From Cristatella mucedo (lineage: Eukaryota > Bryozoa > Phylactolaemata > Cristatellidae), in the NCBI GenBank assembly GCA_009760855.2, contig WPIO01000209.1, positions 122,001 through 186,000 of the forward strand: DNA of 64,000 bases. Direction: 5' to 3'. Below, one piece after another: positions 43,655-55,345 of the stretch (position 1 is the first letter of the stretch; the number at the start of each line of letters is the position of its first letter). A program made the position numbers and the translations under genes. Under the pieces are notes generated by a model that saw only the letters and a list, made by a program, of their open reading frames with translations, made no database searches and had not been told where the DNA came from.

Positions 43655-44512
43655 TATAATCTGCACGAAATATAGGTGCCACGTTAGAAAGTGAACTTTG
43701 ATTGAATGACCATATCAGCTCCACAGTCAAGTCTGCCCATTTAAGCTAAGTAACACTGCTAAAAGTAGGGTTTGTTTAGACAGGGATACCTCATCTAAAT
43801 TGGTCCATGCATTCGTGACATCTCGTCTGTCTTGATTTCCGTAATGCACTGTTTGCAGGCCCACGGGCCTGTGCAATCAGGCAATAACAGCTGGTGCAAA
43901 ACTCTGCAGCTTGGTTTTGTCTGTCGTAAGAGTCGTAGCTGCCACATCACACCAATTCTCGCAGACCTGCACAGTCAAGAAACGCATAAACTGCGAGGTT
44001 TAGTCACTTAATTTCAGATTTTTTCACTCTTTGGCTCCAGCCGATCTATCAGATCTACTTATCCACCAGGCTAAGCTTCGTTCCAGCCACTTTTCGAAAT
44101 CTAACCGTTTACCTAGACCTTGAAAAAAACTTAAATCCAACGGACACCGTGCCCTTAGTTTATATGCTCCCAAAACCCGAAACTCACTGCCAACCTGCGT
44201 CACGACATCTCCTGACTTGTCTACATTTTAAAAGATACTATAAACACATCCATGTATGACAGCTTTTAATGGTTCCCTGTGATTCATTCCTTATATGCTA
44301 ATGCGTGCTGACACTGCCGAATGCTGCTAATGTTGACAATTTTCTGCTGATCCTATGCATATCACCCCTAACCATGTTAGTTTTGTTCTTTATTGATCAT
44401 GCTACCGCTAACCGTTTGATCACACTCACTTTGCAGCAATTGCAAAGCGCCTAGAGAGATTGAGTTCTCTGAGGCCGCTTTGTTAAATTTGTTATTATAA
44501 TTATTATTCATA
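43655..44512 (+). mobile_element. LINE family A, old 3' half
   Basis: From ATAGGTGCCACGTTAGAAAG through GCCCATTTAAGCTAAGTAAC and AAAGCGCCTAGAGAGATTGA to the ATT-rich tail. The frame is fully decayed. Confidence 0.85.
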
Positions 44513-45589
44513 CTACTGTCAATTCTGTACGTGAGGTAACTATGTAGCTGAACGTAGTTAACAAATCCCTGTATAAGCAGAATAATAATAGTTCTCGTAA
44601 ATATTCACAGTATCGAGTTTAAGAAATGAAGAGGCTAATATCCGGTTAAAACTCTGATAGGCTAAATTTATATTCAAATGCGACAGCTTACAAGCTATCT
44701 ATGTCAATGGTTTTTGGCCAGGCCAAATATTTCGCACCAGAAAATTTGTTTGAAGACGAGAAATAATCTTCCAGTATTCGCTGGACAAACGAGTATTCCA
44801 AATAAATCCGTGTATTTCGCTTCTTGGCACGTTGCCTGCTGCTTGTAATGCATCTTCATCGAGTAATCAAAGACACGTAATTTTTAACCACATTGCGGCG
44901 ATGAATTTTCTAAGCAGCTCAAATTACAAGCACGAACAGGTGATTTTGAGTTTTCTGCTGCAAGTGGTGAGACGAACAGCTTAAACGTCTTTAGCTAGTA
45001 ATCATACTTCCAGCTCCCAAGAAGTGAGGGCAAATTCAGGTTTACTCAGATACAGACTCTTCTAGAAATTTGTTTTATTTATATGTTATATTGAGTACCT
45101 TATTACTGTACTGAAGTAATTATAGCCAGAAATATTTACTCCTTATACCAGAATGCCATTGGAACCTAGTGAGTGTCTGAATGTTGATTTTTCTGTGTTT
45201 TTTTACATTTCTTTTGTCATTGGAAGCATATGGAAGCTACCAGTGTCCGAACAATCGCATACCTTTTGAGCGGCACAATAGAAATGAGAACGAGATGCTA
45301 GATGACTAACGAGGTAACTGGAAGCAGTGACTGGCTCGTAAGGGGCAGCAAACAGATACTGATGTTCATGCACTGCAAGCTACTTTTTTAACTTCAGCCA
45401 TCAAATTATTAAGGACCTCGACGGGAAAACATGAGAAAGCCTGCAAGCTATTACTACCGGTATTCCACTGGCTTGTATGCAAGATTATTGTATCAGTGCA
45501 GAGCAAAAAGGCAGGTGGTAATTGCCCCTCCAATGCAAGCTGGTCCATGTACGTTGAAATCCCGCCACCACTTCAGTAGCTGACGACTT
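44513..45589. other. No recognised features
   Basis: No exon, RNA or repeat that I recognise. Confidence 0.4.
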
Positions 45590-46005
45590 GCGAGTGTATG
45601 TAATCAGGACTTATGGCTAAAGCAAAACTTTGGATCACAAGTCATCTGTTTCGAGCGTCTCAGTTGCCACATTTCACCGATTCTCACTGACCTGCAGTTA
45701 CTTCTAAAAAAGCCGCATATCGACTTCCAGGTTTTATGACTCATTTTGAGATCCCTTCCTTCTCATGCTCTAGCCTGGTGGTCAAAACTACTTCCCGACC
45801 AGGCTAAACATTGTACCACCAGATTTACTTACATAAATCGTTTACACACGCCTAGAACCAACCTCAAGTTCTATGGAGATCGCATCTTAGTGTCTATGCT
45901 CACTAAGCCTGCGAAACACTCCTGTTTAAATTCATGATATTCCTCAAATTGGTATTAAAAGAATAAGCTAGAAGGCAATTTTTCTCACAGCATTTGGTGG
46001 CGCAT
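45590..46005 (+). mobile_element. LINE family A, diverged fragment without 3' end
   Basis: CAGTTGCCACATTTCACCGA, GACCAGGCTAAACATTGTAC and TCTCACAGCATTTGGTGGCG follow the C-terminal coding order. It stops where the minus-strand family A copy begins at 46015, so the two copies point towards each other. Confidence 0.75.
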
Positions 46006-46413
46006 TATAACTTATAATTAATAATAACAATGATGCACTTGATAAAGAACCCTTAGAGAACTCAAACTCTCGCTAGGCGATTTACATTTGCTGCAAATGG
46101 AAATGCATCTGAATGGTGAGTAATATCGTGCTTGATAAACAAACAAAACGAATAACATGGTTAGGGGTGACATGCACAGGGTCTGCATGCAAATGTGGTT
46201 AGTGGCAGCATGCACAGTGTCAGCACTCACAAGCACATCAAGGACGAATCACAGGGACCCACTAAATGCTGTGGTAAATAGGTGCGTTTTTAAGTTCGTC
46301 TTAAATGTGGTCACGTCAGGGGATGTTCTGACGCAGGTTAGGAGTGGGTTACAGACCTTGGGAGCATACAAACTAATTGCGCGGTCTCCAAAGAATTTCA
46401 GGTTTGTACGAAT

Positions 46414-46650
46414 TTAAGGTTTGTAGACTGTTGGATTCCGAAGAGCTGGTGGTACGATGCTTGGCCTGGGAGGGGGAGTATATCTGAGAGATAGGCTGGA
46501 GCCATAGAATGAAGTGACCTTTAAAGTGAGCAACACAACCTTGAAGTCAATCCGTTGCTTGACTGGTAGCCAGTGCAGGTTGGTGAGAAGTGGTGTAATG
46601 TGGCAACTGCGACGCTCACGACAGACAAGCCTTGCTGCAGAGTTTTGCAC
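46414..46650 (-). pseudogene. LINE family A reverse transcriptase, extreme C-terminal frame
   Basis: Reads MQNSAARLVCRERRSCHITP, LLTNLHWLPVKQRIDFKVVL, then frameshifts into a short end. Other copies continue TFRSLHSMAPAYLSDLL here. Confidence 0.75.
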
Positions 46651-46721
46651 CAGCTTCTATCGTCTGATCGCACATGCTGGTAGGCCAGCAAGCTGTGAGT
46701 TTCTTAAGTCGAGACGGGATG

Positions 46722-47249
46722 TTACGAATGCATGGACCAACTTTGACGTGGTATCCTTATGTAAACGAGCGCGAATTCTAGCAATGTTATGAAGCTGACA
46801 GATTTGACTGTTGGGCCGGTGTGGTCGTCTAACGAGAGGTCGCTTTTGAATATGACACCTAGATTTAGAGCTGATTGAACAGGAGATATGCTGGCAGAGC
46901 CAATTTTGAGCGTCAGCCTTTCCAATTTCTGAATCACACTGGGTTTGCCCAAAACTACTAAGTTGGTTTCATCATCGTTTAGTTTTAGAAAATTGGCTAC
47001 CATCCATGTGCTGATGTCAGCAATATGTGCAGCAAGTGAGTAGAGAGAATTTGAGGTGCTCGAATGCTGGGAGGAATCGAAGCAAAGGTACAACTGAGTG
47101 TCATCCGCATAGAAATAAAAGCTTGGATTGTCCTTGGCAATCACATCAGCAAGAGGGAGAGTATAAACCGTTAAAATAACCGGACCTAGCTCGGAGCCCT
47201 GAGGTACTCCGTATTTCAGAGGTACCTTGGATGATCTTTGTCCATTCAC
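46722..47249 (-). pseudogene. LINE family A reverse transcriptase, catalytic part
   Basis: A 175-codon frame: KYGVPQGSELGPVILTVYTL, the catalytic [40 protein letters not shown] and SALNLGVIFKSDLSLDDHTG. Frameshifts at both ends link it to the neighbouring frames of the same element. Confidence 0.82.
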
Positions 47250-47693
47250 GTCAGTACTCTGCTATCTCCCACTGAGATAGGACCTGAACCACTGCAGAGC
47301 AGTGCCAGTGATGCCCAGCGAGATAAGAGGCGCTCTAGAATAACTTTATGGTCGATAGTATCAAAAGCTGCCGAAAGATCGAGAAAAACAAGCAGAGATA
47401 CTCTACCTATGTCTGCATTCGTTAGTAGTTCGTTGTATACCCTAAGCAATGCAGTCTCTGTGGAATGATTAGCTCTACAGCGTCTGCAAATTACTAGCAA
47501 GCTGTGAGGTTTCGAAACATGAGTTTAGCTGGTCTGCCACGACCCGTTCCAGTGTCTTTGATTGAAATGGTCGTAGGGAGACTGGGCGGTAGTTGCTAAG
47601 TCCTTTTGGTCTAGTGTCACGTTCTTGAGAAGTGGCCTGATTACTGCTTTTTTTTTGAAAAGGTGCTGGGACATGACGTGAGGCTAATGACAT
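47246..47693 (-). pseudogene. LINE family A reverse transcriptase, N-terminal part
   Basis: Two adjoining frames: MSLASRHVPAPFQKK..., LSNYRPVSLRPFQSKTLERV, then after a shift ANHSTETALLRVYNELLTNA and LLVFLDLSAAFDTIDHKVIL. These are the finger and first palm blocks. Confidence 0.8.
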
Positions 47694-48027
47694 ATTAGTG
47701 ATGTTAGTTACGCATGGCAGCAGTAGATCAATGCAACGTAGGAGAAGGACAGAGGGAGTATGGCCAAGACGACTCGTTGTCTTTTTTGATTGAGGTACAA
47801 ACTTCAGAACTAGATCACTAGTGACCTGCTTAAATGTAGAAATTGAGGTGCAGCCAGGAATCGGGGAACAGCATTATATTGGGGATGGTATCATCGCGAG
47901 ATGGATTTCCTGATTATATCTATCTTCTGCACAAAGAACCTAGAGAAGCGATCGGCTAGATCATCAAAAGGATCATCAGGTAAGGAGCTAATCTGGGAGT
48001 GGTTGATAAGATGGTTTCTCGTCGACA

Positions 48028-48828
48028 TCAGCATTTTTGGATTGTGCATCTGTGATTCAACAATTTTTTTTTATAAAAAGTAGACTTAGCCTTTGCTAGG
48101 ATCGATTGGTACGACCTACAGTAGTCTTCATATGCCTGTCGATGGACAGTTAGTCCGGATCTTTTGTATGCTTTTTCAAGCTTTCGTCTAGTAGACTTGG
48201 CTAGTTTAATGTCTGCGGTAAACCATAGGCCGTCTGGGCGGGGGCTCACAGTGAGCTTTGTCAGAGGTGCAAACTCGTCGAGCGTGTCAGCTAGTGTCGT
48301 GTTGAAGCTATCTACCAATGATGACAAATCGGAGGGAGGATTGAGCAGCAGAGGTGAAGCAGATATTCCCGCACGGATAGCATCGATGTCAAGGGTCTTG
48401 AGGTTTAGTGATTCACAGGTTATTTTAGAGGAGGATGTGGGCACACACTGTAGATTGAATGAGATCTGCATGTGGTCAGATAAGCATGATTTGGTAATAA
48501 TTGGTGATGACAAAGTGCAGTTATATGAGAAAATCTGGTCGAGTGTGTGACCCTTGATGTGGGTAGGGCCATGCACATGAGCCACAAGAGACAAAGAGTC
48601 AGTCAATGCACGAAATTCGGTGCTGAAAGCGTCAGATAAGTTATCAAAGTGAACGTTGCAATCACCCATTACGAGGAAGGATCGATTTCTTGCACACAGA
48701 ATCGAAATGAGATCGGAGAAATCTGAGATAAAGGAGGATTTGGTACCTGGTGGGCGATAGACTACTGCCACTATCGGTAGCTTGTTTTCGGATGAGACCA
48801 AGACAATTGATTCTAAAGACTGCTTCAT
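48028..48828 (-). pseudogene. LINE family A APE-type endonuclease, C-terminal two thirds plus linker
   Basis: 266 open codons: PIVAVVYRPPGTKSSFISDF, SFLVMGDCNVHFDNLS (G-D-x-N-x-H block), HIKGHTLDQIFSYN, SCLSDHMQISFNLQ (S-D-H block), then the linker to the polymerase with WFTADIKLAKSTRRKLEKAY. The domain order and residues are those of LINE endonucleases that nick target DNA for target-primed reverse transcription. Stops on either side break the protein. Confidence 0.88.
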
Positions 48829-48897
48829 GGGTACTGCAAATGGCTTGACGTTGAATTGCGAGCAAACGATAATAGCAACTCCACCTCCAGTTTTGAT

Positions 48898-49236
48898 TCA
48901 TCTAGGGGTGTGAAAGAACGAGAAACCAGATGGGGTAGCATCTTTAATTGTCTGGTAATTTATTAATTTTTGCTTAATTTCAGTTTTGGAGAGCAGGTCG
49001 ATACCATTTTCAGAAATAGGGTCGCTTATTAGTAGAGGTTTATTGCACATTGAGCGAGGATTCCAAAGGCAAGCGTTAATTCTGGCCGATGGAGTTATAA
49101 CGAGCCTGATGACCACTAAGTTAGAGAGATTCACAGTGACGCATGTGGGGGAGCGTGCTGAGCGGTTCGAGACAATGCTAGAAATACCAAAAAAGCGGGT
49201 AATCAGCTCGAAGTTCCTGCCCAACGAGCAGTGCAT
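48898..49236 (-). pseudogene. LINE family A endonuclease, N-terminal part
   Basis: Reads ARINACLWNPRSMCNKPLLI, SDPISENGIDLLSKTEIKQK and GFSFFHTPR. The N...RS..NK and TE(T) blocks of the endonuclease are visible, with the usual catalytic E context (LTET) changed to KTEI. A stop at 48898 splits it from the rest. Confidence 0.78.
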
Positions 49237-49270
49237 TAGCTTGTGGTTCCGGCCACCGCAGGGGCTATGG

Positions 49271-49829
49271 GGTGCTTTTCTTTTGTTAATTCATAGTAGT
49301 TCATGAATCTTAGCAACACAATTAATATCCAAGAATGCATTCGATCTACGATGACAAAGTGATAACAGCTGCCGACGATCATAACTGACATGCAGGTTAC
49401 TAGCCGCAGGCGTAGCTAAGACAGCCGACTGCTTGGGAGACCCAGCAGCCCGAAGCGATAAGCGTTTAGATATCCACAGGTGCGTAATTTCTTACTTGCT
49501 ACTTTCAGATAGCAATCAGAACAACTTTGAACAGGTCTTAGCTGTATCGTTTTCGTATACGATGTTCGCAAGAACTTTGGTTTTCGGTCTAGTCTGCAAC
49601 GAACACGAACGCACGTTAGAGCGCTCTATGTCAGGAGGCGAAACAAATAATTTGTATGCTAAGATGTGCTGAGTTTTGCATAATAACACTAAAAATATAT
49701 GGACATATAAACTGTGCATGTTGGAGTTTAGCCATATGATTCTGCTTCCTCTATGGAAAATGTAAACCGCCTAGAAAAAGGCGATTAGTTAAGGTACAAT
49801 GCATGCCTACATATTGTAGTCACCTCTAA
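49271..49829. other. Possible 5' end of the family A LINE; otherwise unassigned
   Basis: Sequence just upstream of the endonuclease start could be the 5' untranslated region. A GTAAACCGCCTAGAAAAAGG motif near 49760 resembles a mangled family A 3' tip. Confidence 0.3.
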
Positions 49830-49950
49830 TCTGTGCTTGTCGTCATTGAGCATATACCATTAACCGTTTGACCATTCTTCCTTTGCAACAAATGTAAAGT
49901 GCCTAGAAAGATATCGAGTTCTCTGAGGATTCGTAACAAATGAAATATTA
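49830..49950 (+). mobile_element. LINE family A, 3' tip
   Basis: TTTGACCATTCTTCCTTTGC, AAATGTAAAGTGCCTAGAAA and CGAGTTCTCTGAGG are the last landmarks before the tail, which is diverged. Confidence 0.75.
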
Positions 49951-50334
49951 ATTTTATGAAACATGTGGTTATAATGTTATAAAATTGTATTTGACAATTA
50001 CGTCCTGCACCCTAACAATAATTTTATATTAGCTTTACTCAATAGTAAATGTTTTCAAAACTGGCAGGCGGCGCCCTCGGTGTAAAAAAACTTGCTCACC
50101 CCCTGCGAATAACTATCTTTAGCAATTGCAATACATTATAATATTAGTTTTCATACCGAGGGCAATACCCCACACATTTTGAAAAATGTACTCCCTTTAG
50201 TTTGTGCAAAATTAAAACATAAGCGCTATGCAGGTGCCGTTCACATACTAAGAAATTGGAGCACACAGATGTATTTTAAATCTACTTTGGATTTACTCGT
50301 GAACTTTAAAAAATGATACAGATTCATCCGTCTT

Positions 50335-50645
50335 CGGTGCTTTTAGATGCATGACATCCCTTAGCATGATATTTAAAAGAAACTTTAACACACACATTTT
50401 TGTTACAGCATTCAGTGGATCTTTGTGATTTGATCTTCGTGTGGTCATGCGTGCAGACACTGTGTCGGCATGCTACTGACGATGTTTCCATTGTTGACCC
50501 TGTGCGTGCGCTATCTAACAATGTTACGATTGACAATATTGCGAATATTGCCATTATTCATTAGGTCATGCTTTTTGTCCAGCATTTGTAAAGTGCCTAT
50601 AAATAGATTAAGTTGTCAGAGAGTGGTATACAAATATATTACAAA
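50335..50645 (+). mobile_element. LINE family A, 3' fragment
   Basis: TTACAGCATTCAGTGGATCT, CATGCGTGCAGACACTGTGT and AAAGTGCCTATAAATAGATT follow family A order. Old. Confidence 0.75.
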
Positions 50646-51432
50646 GTCTCTTTGATAGATACAATCAACCTAGAAACGTAATCATAAAATGCAAATTAAA
50701 TTATCTGCAAAAATAGCTGGGGTAATCGGATACAATCGTTTGCTGCCCCACAACTTCAAGATGGGGACTGCGGACCTCACGCCCATCCCCTGGGTCCTCT
50801 AATGGTTATATGTACTTTTCTAACCAGAATATTTTTTAAATCAGTTCTTTTGCTGTAAAACATGTATACATGTTTGAATTTTCATGACCTTGCATCCATG
50901 AGCAATTAAAAATCCTTAATAAATAATACAAGCTCGCATTTGGCAATATCTGATGTCGTGCCACGTCAACCCTAAGTGTTATGGTTAAGACACTTAACTA
51001 ATTGTGGGTTTATCAGAAGTAAGTAACTAAAGCCCAAAATAGGCTCAGTTCATATTTCCCAATTTTGCATGACTAAATATGCGTATTGTTTAAACTCACT
51101 CGACATGCCCTTTAAAATGTTGGCACAACCTCCAAAAAATCGCCAAAAACGGACATGTGTACATAGTACCATAACATTGAATTTTTTCAACTTTAATGAA
51201 CTATTACCTCTTCTATATAATCAATAGGGTTGCAAAAGCTGATAAAAAGTATAATATGTTTTACGACCACTGAATAAATAAACCACGTATTAGCTTGCAA
51301 GTGCAATCCGTGTAAGGGGATCAAATGAAGGACCTAACTTAAAATTGGTATGTTCAAATTTATTTTTTCAATATAGGATTTCTTAATGGCCGTTACAAAA
51401 AATTCCATGAGCTTAATGCACATGAACTTAGA
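50646..51432. other. AT-rich stretch without recognised features
   Basis: No coding frame of note and no recognisable repeat copy. Confidence 0.4.
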
Positions 51433-51510
51433 AAATAATAATACAATTTTTTAGCACCCTCTGAGAACAAAGTATTTTTCTAGGCAGTTTATGTATGCTG
51501 TGTGAGAAAC
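51433..51510 (-). mobile_element. LINE family A, 3' tip, old
   Basis: AATAATAATACAATTTTTTA GCACCCTCTGAGAAC and TTTCTAGGCAGTTTATGTAT resemble the reverse complement of the tail and hairpin. Confidence 0.55.
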
Positions 51511-52844
51511 TAGAACTAAAATATCGATAAAAACCATTGAAAATTGCTAAGCATGAAATCATTTGGAAATTAAAGCAGAAGCTCAGTTAAGATTAGATTA
51601 CTAACTAGTTGGTCGTATAGGTAAGCTATCGCAAAAGTTATATCAATGCATCAACTATTTTATGCTGCGTGACTTTATTTCAAGGGTATCGTTTCGTGGT
51701 TTTTCCATGACCTCTAATTTACGAATTTTTGAAAAATTCACACAGCCAGTGTAGCGTATTTTCTGAAGCCTCCATAGACATTTTATGTGCGGCGTTCCAA
51801 ATCGATCTCTCCACTCGAAACCGTGCCAACAGCGTAATGATTCAAACTGAAGGTCTGCAATAACCTAGTTACTAGAAAGCTGAAAATAAGTATTATGGGT
51901 ATGACTAAAGAACTTGAGTCAAAAAATTGTTTTTCAAGCAATTTTGCAAATAGACCAACATTAGTATTAGCATATACCTCCGATAATGAAGGATATAAAC
52001 GCTTGCCCATCAAGAACCAATTGAAATGGTTCTTGAGCGCATATCATCTGCTCTCGAAGTCGCACGTTTATTACAAGCTGTTTTCTAAGTTAACGTTTTA
52101 ATTTTAGCTTTCAATATTCCAGACCTTTATAAATTTACGGGCGCTTACATAAGCTGCCGCGTAATGCAATATTTAATTATGTCTCCTAGGAAGAACTGCA
52201 AAGTTTATCCTTTAAGCAAGTCGACTAAAAGTAACACATGGCAGAGACAGCTTAACTCTGAACTCTGTTTCAAAAGTGTGCGTCTTTAAATAATCTAAGC
52301 ACAGAACTTTGCAAAAGAATATAAACTCTCATTCTATCTACTGCTTGATTTTCATTGAAATGCTCCACAAGGTTGGAGTTTGCACGAGCCTTAAAAATCG
52401 ATGTGAAATATTTTCGCTTAGAGTCCACGTAGAGTCTACAAAATGCTTTCGAGCATTCTGTAGCATCTCAACTGCGTTTGAGTTTTTATAACCAGCCTTA
52501 AGCCGATGCATCCTCGAGAATAATTTGAAACACCACTAAGTAGCAAGAATACTTTTTTAAAGTAATTACTGCTCGAGTTGACGCGAAAGCAAAAGCGGTT
52601 ATAACTATAGGTTTTAGCTCGGAGAATTGTTGAGGATGTTCCTGGTAAACGCTGCTCCGATGTTAACGATTAGCATTCAAGAACAAGGCGACATGGAAGC
52701 ATTCATTATGCCGTCACAGAAGTGTCCTTTAGTGGCCGCCTTTTATGATTTATTGATAAGGTAATCCAAGTTTTTAGCATAGTCTAACGGCAGCCATCGT
52801 TAACTCAAGCTAATTTTCGCCGAAAGCATAGGCCAACCAGCACT
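51511..52844. other. AT-rich stretch with one coding-like frame
   Basis: A 68-codon + frame at 51895-52101 (MGMTKELESKNCFSSNFANR, ..KNQLKWFLSAYHLLSKSHVY) looks protein-like but has no splice borders or family that I can name. Confidence 0.22.
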
Positions 52845-53046
52845 TAATAATAATAATAATAATGCACTTGATAAAGCGCCCTCAGAGAACTTAACATCTC
52901 TCTAGGTGCTTTACATTTGCTGCAAAGGGAAATGCAATTGAATGGTGAGTAAAATCATGCTTGATAAACAAAAAAAATGAATAACATGGTTAGGGGTGAC
53001 ATGCACAGGGTCAGCATGCAAATGTGGCTAGTGGCAGCATGCACAA
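52845..53046 (-). mobile_element. LINE family A, young 3' fragment
   Basis: (AAT)6 then GCACTTGATAAAGCGCCCTC, TTTACATTTGCTGCAAAGGG and TGGTTAGGGGTGACATGCAC, cut at GGCAGCATGCACAA. Very close to the 6609 copy, so recent and only about 200 bases long. Confidence 0.9.
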
Positions 53047-55214
53047 TTTCATGAGAGGAGCGTGGAAGAGCACAACTTTTTGATTTTAATCGTTTTAATT
53101 TTTCTACCGAGTAAGTAGAAATAATAATTTCATTTATCTTTGCAATACACTGATGGGGAGATGGGTTCTCTTTATATGTCCATCAATTACTTTTCTCGCT
53201 TCTACCTTACAACCTCTTTTGTAAACCGGGAAAAACATAGACGGCGGTCCCTCGTTCATTTAGGCTATTTGTTCCAGCCTCTACAGCAGTAAGTAAATTT
53301 GCTCGAAGTAGGAAACTATTTCTAATTCGAATGTTTTCGCGTGTATAGCGTAGAAAAGCAGTTCACGACATTCTAATTATGGTTTCCAACAGTATTAGAG
53401 ACATCTGGATGTAAAATAGCACCCGTTCAGTAAATATTACACTCGCATTACCCAATATATTAGAATAAATCGGAGTAAGTAAGACATATTAGACTTAACA
53501 TATATAATATTGCTGCTAATGTACGTTTAGTTACACAAAAAACCTGACAGTTCTTACAAAAGGAATAGGATATAATAGCTAATTAGTGAATAGCACGCTC
53601 CGGTTTGGTCTGTTTCACCACTCCCGACATTTTTCGGAAAAAGTTTCTCGCTCACACACAAGGAGTGGTGGAGCGGATGCCCCTGGCGATAGAGGATTCA
53701 CTAGGTGCTCGAATACTTACGCTTGCAGTCCACACGTACAGTAGCTTTAGTTTGAATAGCAATGTAGGTTTGAATAATTGACTCAGACAACCAGACAATC
53801 GAGCGTGCTTTGTCCCATTTCACTATCTCGATCAAAATTTTAATGAATATATACGTTTACTTGAAGAAATTACTGGAGAGTGAAGCGTGCCAACGTTGGA
53901 AGCGTGAAATGGCCGCGAACGACTTGATTGGCAAGTAACCTGTACATTAAGTAATTATACCGTCGCAATGGTGTCTCAGCTTAGAATTACACAGCTAATA
54001 TCACAGTGCACTGATAGGTTGAATATCGTTCTTGCTAATAGTCGTAAATGGCTGCAAATAAGTAAACTATACACTGCGACTCCTATTAAAACCAATAAAC
54101 CACGTGTCTGAGGTCGGTATATCTATTTAACTGGTGGCGTTCATAAAAGTCAGATAGAAGAGGAGAAATTGGTTAATATTTTTTGGTTGTTTGGGCCAAT
54201 ACACGATACGCTTATGGAACGACACCAGCATTTTCGGAAAGGTTAATAGCTATAAATAGCTCTTTATTTTCAGCATCAATATATAAATTATAAAACTCAA
54301 GACTCTCAGCAGTCATATTTGTCAGCACTTAAAGTAATACAAATGGCAGCAATATATTTTTGAACATCATTCCATGAGAGTAATGCACTTGTGACCTCTT
54401 TTAAATGTACTATAAAGTTATGAAATTGATTTTTTAAAGATACATGATCACACCTAGCTGCAAGTTATTTATATGAATGATTTTGAATATATACTGGTGT
54501 TAGAAACACGTAGCTTTCCAGCAGAATTTTAAAATTGTCAAGCCACGATGTGCCATGTTGGATATAAGGATCTCGTCGTGGATTAGGAATGTAAGGTAGA
54601 TCTAATAGTCACGAATCTTAATAGCTATTCGTAAGATGTAAAGAATGCTGAAAAAATATTTTCAAGTTGAAGCAGGAGAGTAAAGGGACCGAAAATTGAA
54701 ACAATGAATCCGGAAGCCAATATTATGCTCGCATAGCCAGTTCTTGGTAGTCAAACTATTTGTAAAATGAAAGGTGTAACCTCCATGCCCCGTAAGCCTT
54801 GATGAAAAGCATTGCAGCAACGGTAAGATTCTTAGTCCTCAAGCACGGTGACCTAAGATAATTTAGTTACAGAAGTCTTGATAGGATGTAAGACTGCGTC
54901 AACTAGCTAGGCTTTAGGATCATTATCTAAGCACGCCATATTTTAATACTCATTCTAAATGCAAAATGACTTTACAGTAGAGCTGATGTTTTCAGCAAAT
55001 TCTGTGCATCCGCCAATGTTACTTAGGTGTATCTTCCATTTTTACTCCCTGGGGACACAAGGAATCGCTCTTTTTATAGTTATAGACCATGCGATATTAT
55101 CCGGACGCCCATTATTTACCAGTAAATCCAGGGAACTTTGAACCTAATAAGGCTTATGATTAATCTGTCACAGGAGCTTACTATAGTCGTAATATCTCTC
55201 GCCAGAGCGCTCCT
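53047..55214. other. No recognised features
   Basis: AT-rich sequence. No exon pair, RNA or element copy recognised over 2.1 kb. Confidence 0.4.
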
Positions 55215-55345
55215 CTGACTGAACTTCAATTGTTGTATCTACGTTCCAATTGAGCATCGCCCACTGCATGATTCTAACCAACGACCTCGCTTCTCTTGAA
55301 GATCGAGAAACTTACTTTCTTGGCTTTCACGGCCCATTTTGCTTT
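55215..55345 (-). mobile_element. SINE type 2, diverged
   Basis: On the minus strand: GGCCGTGAAAGCCAAGAAAG, GAGGTCGTTGGTTAGAATCA (B-box-like) and TGCAGTGGGCGATGCTCAAT, the same order as the other type 2 copies. Confidence 0.5.

Larger units (their letters stand above)
46015..49270 (-). mobile_element. LINE family A, nearly full-length copy
   Basis: The 3' hairpin and TAA-type tail lie at 46015-46090. Then come the 3' untranslated region, reverse transcriptase (46.3-47.75 kb), a linker and APE-type endonuclease (48.03-49.2 kb). About 3.25 kb. It is the only copy in the window covering the whole polymerase-endonuclease protein. The 5' limit is uncertain: similarity cannot be followed past about 49270 because no other copy reaches that far. 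Scattered frameshifts show it is dead. Confidence 0.9.
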
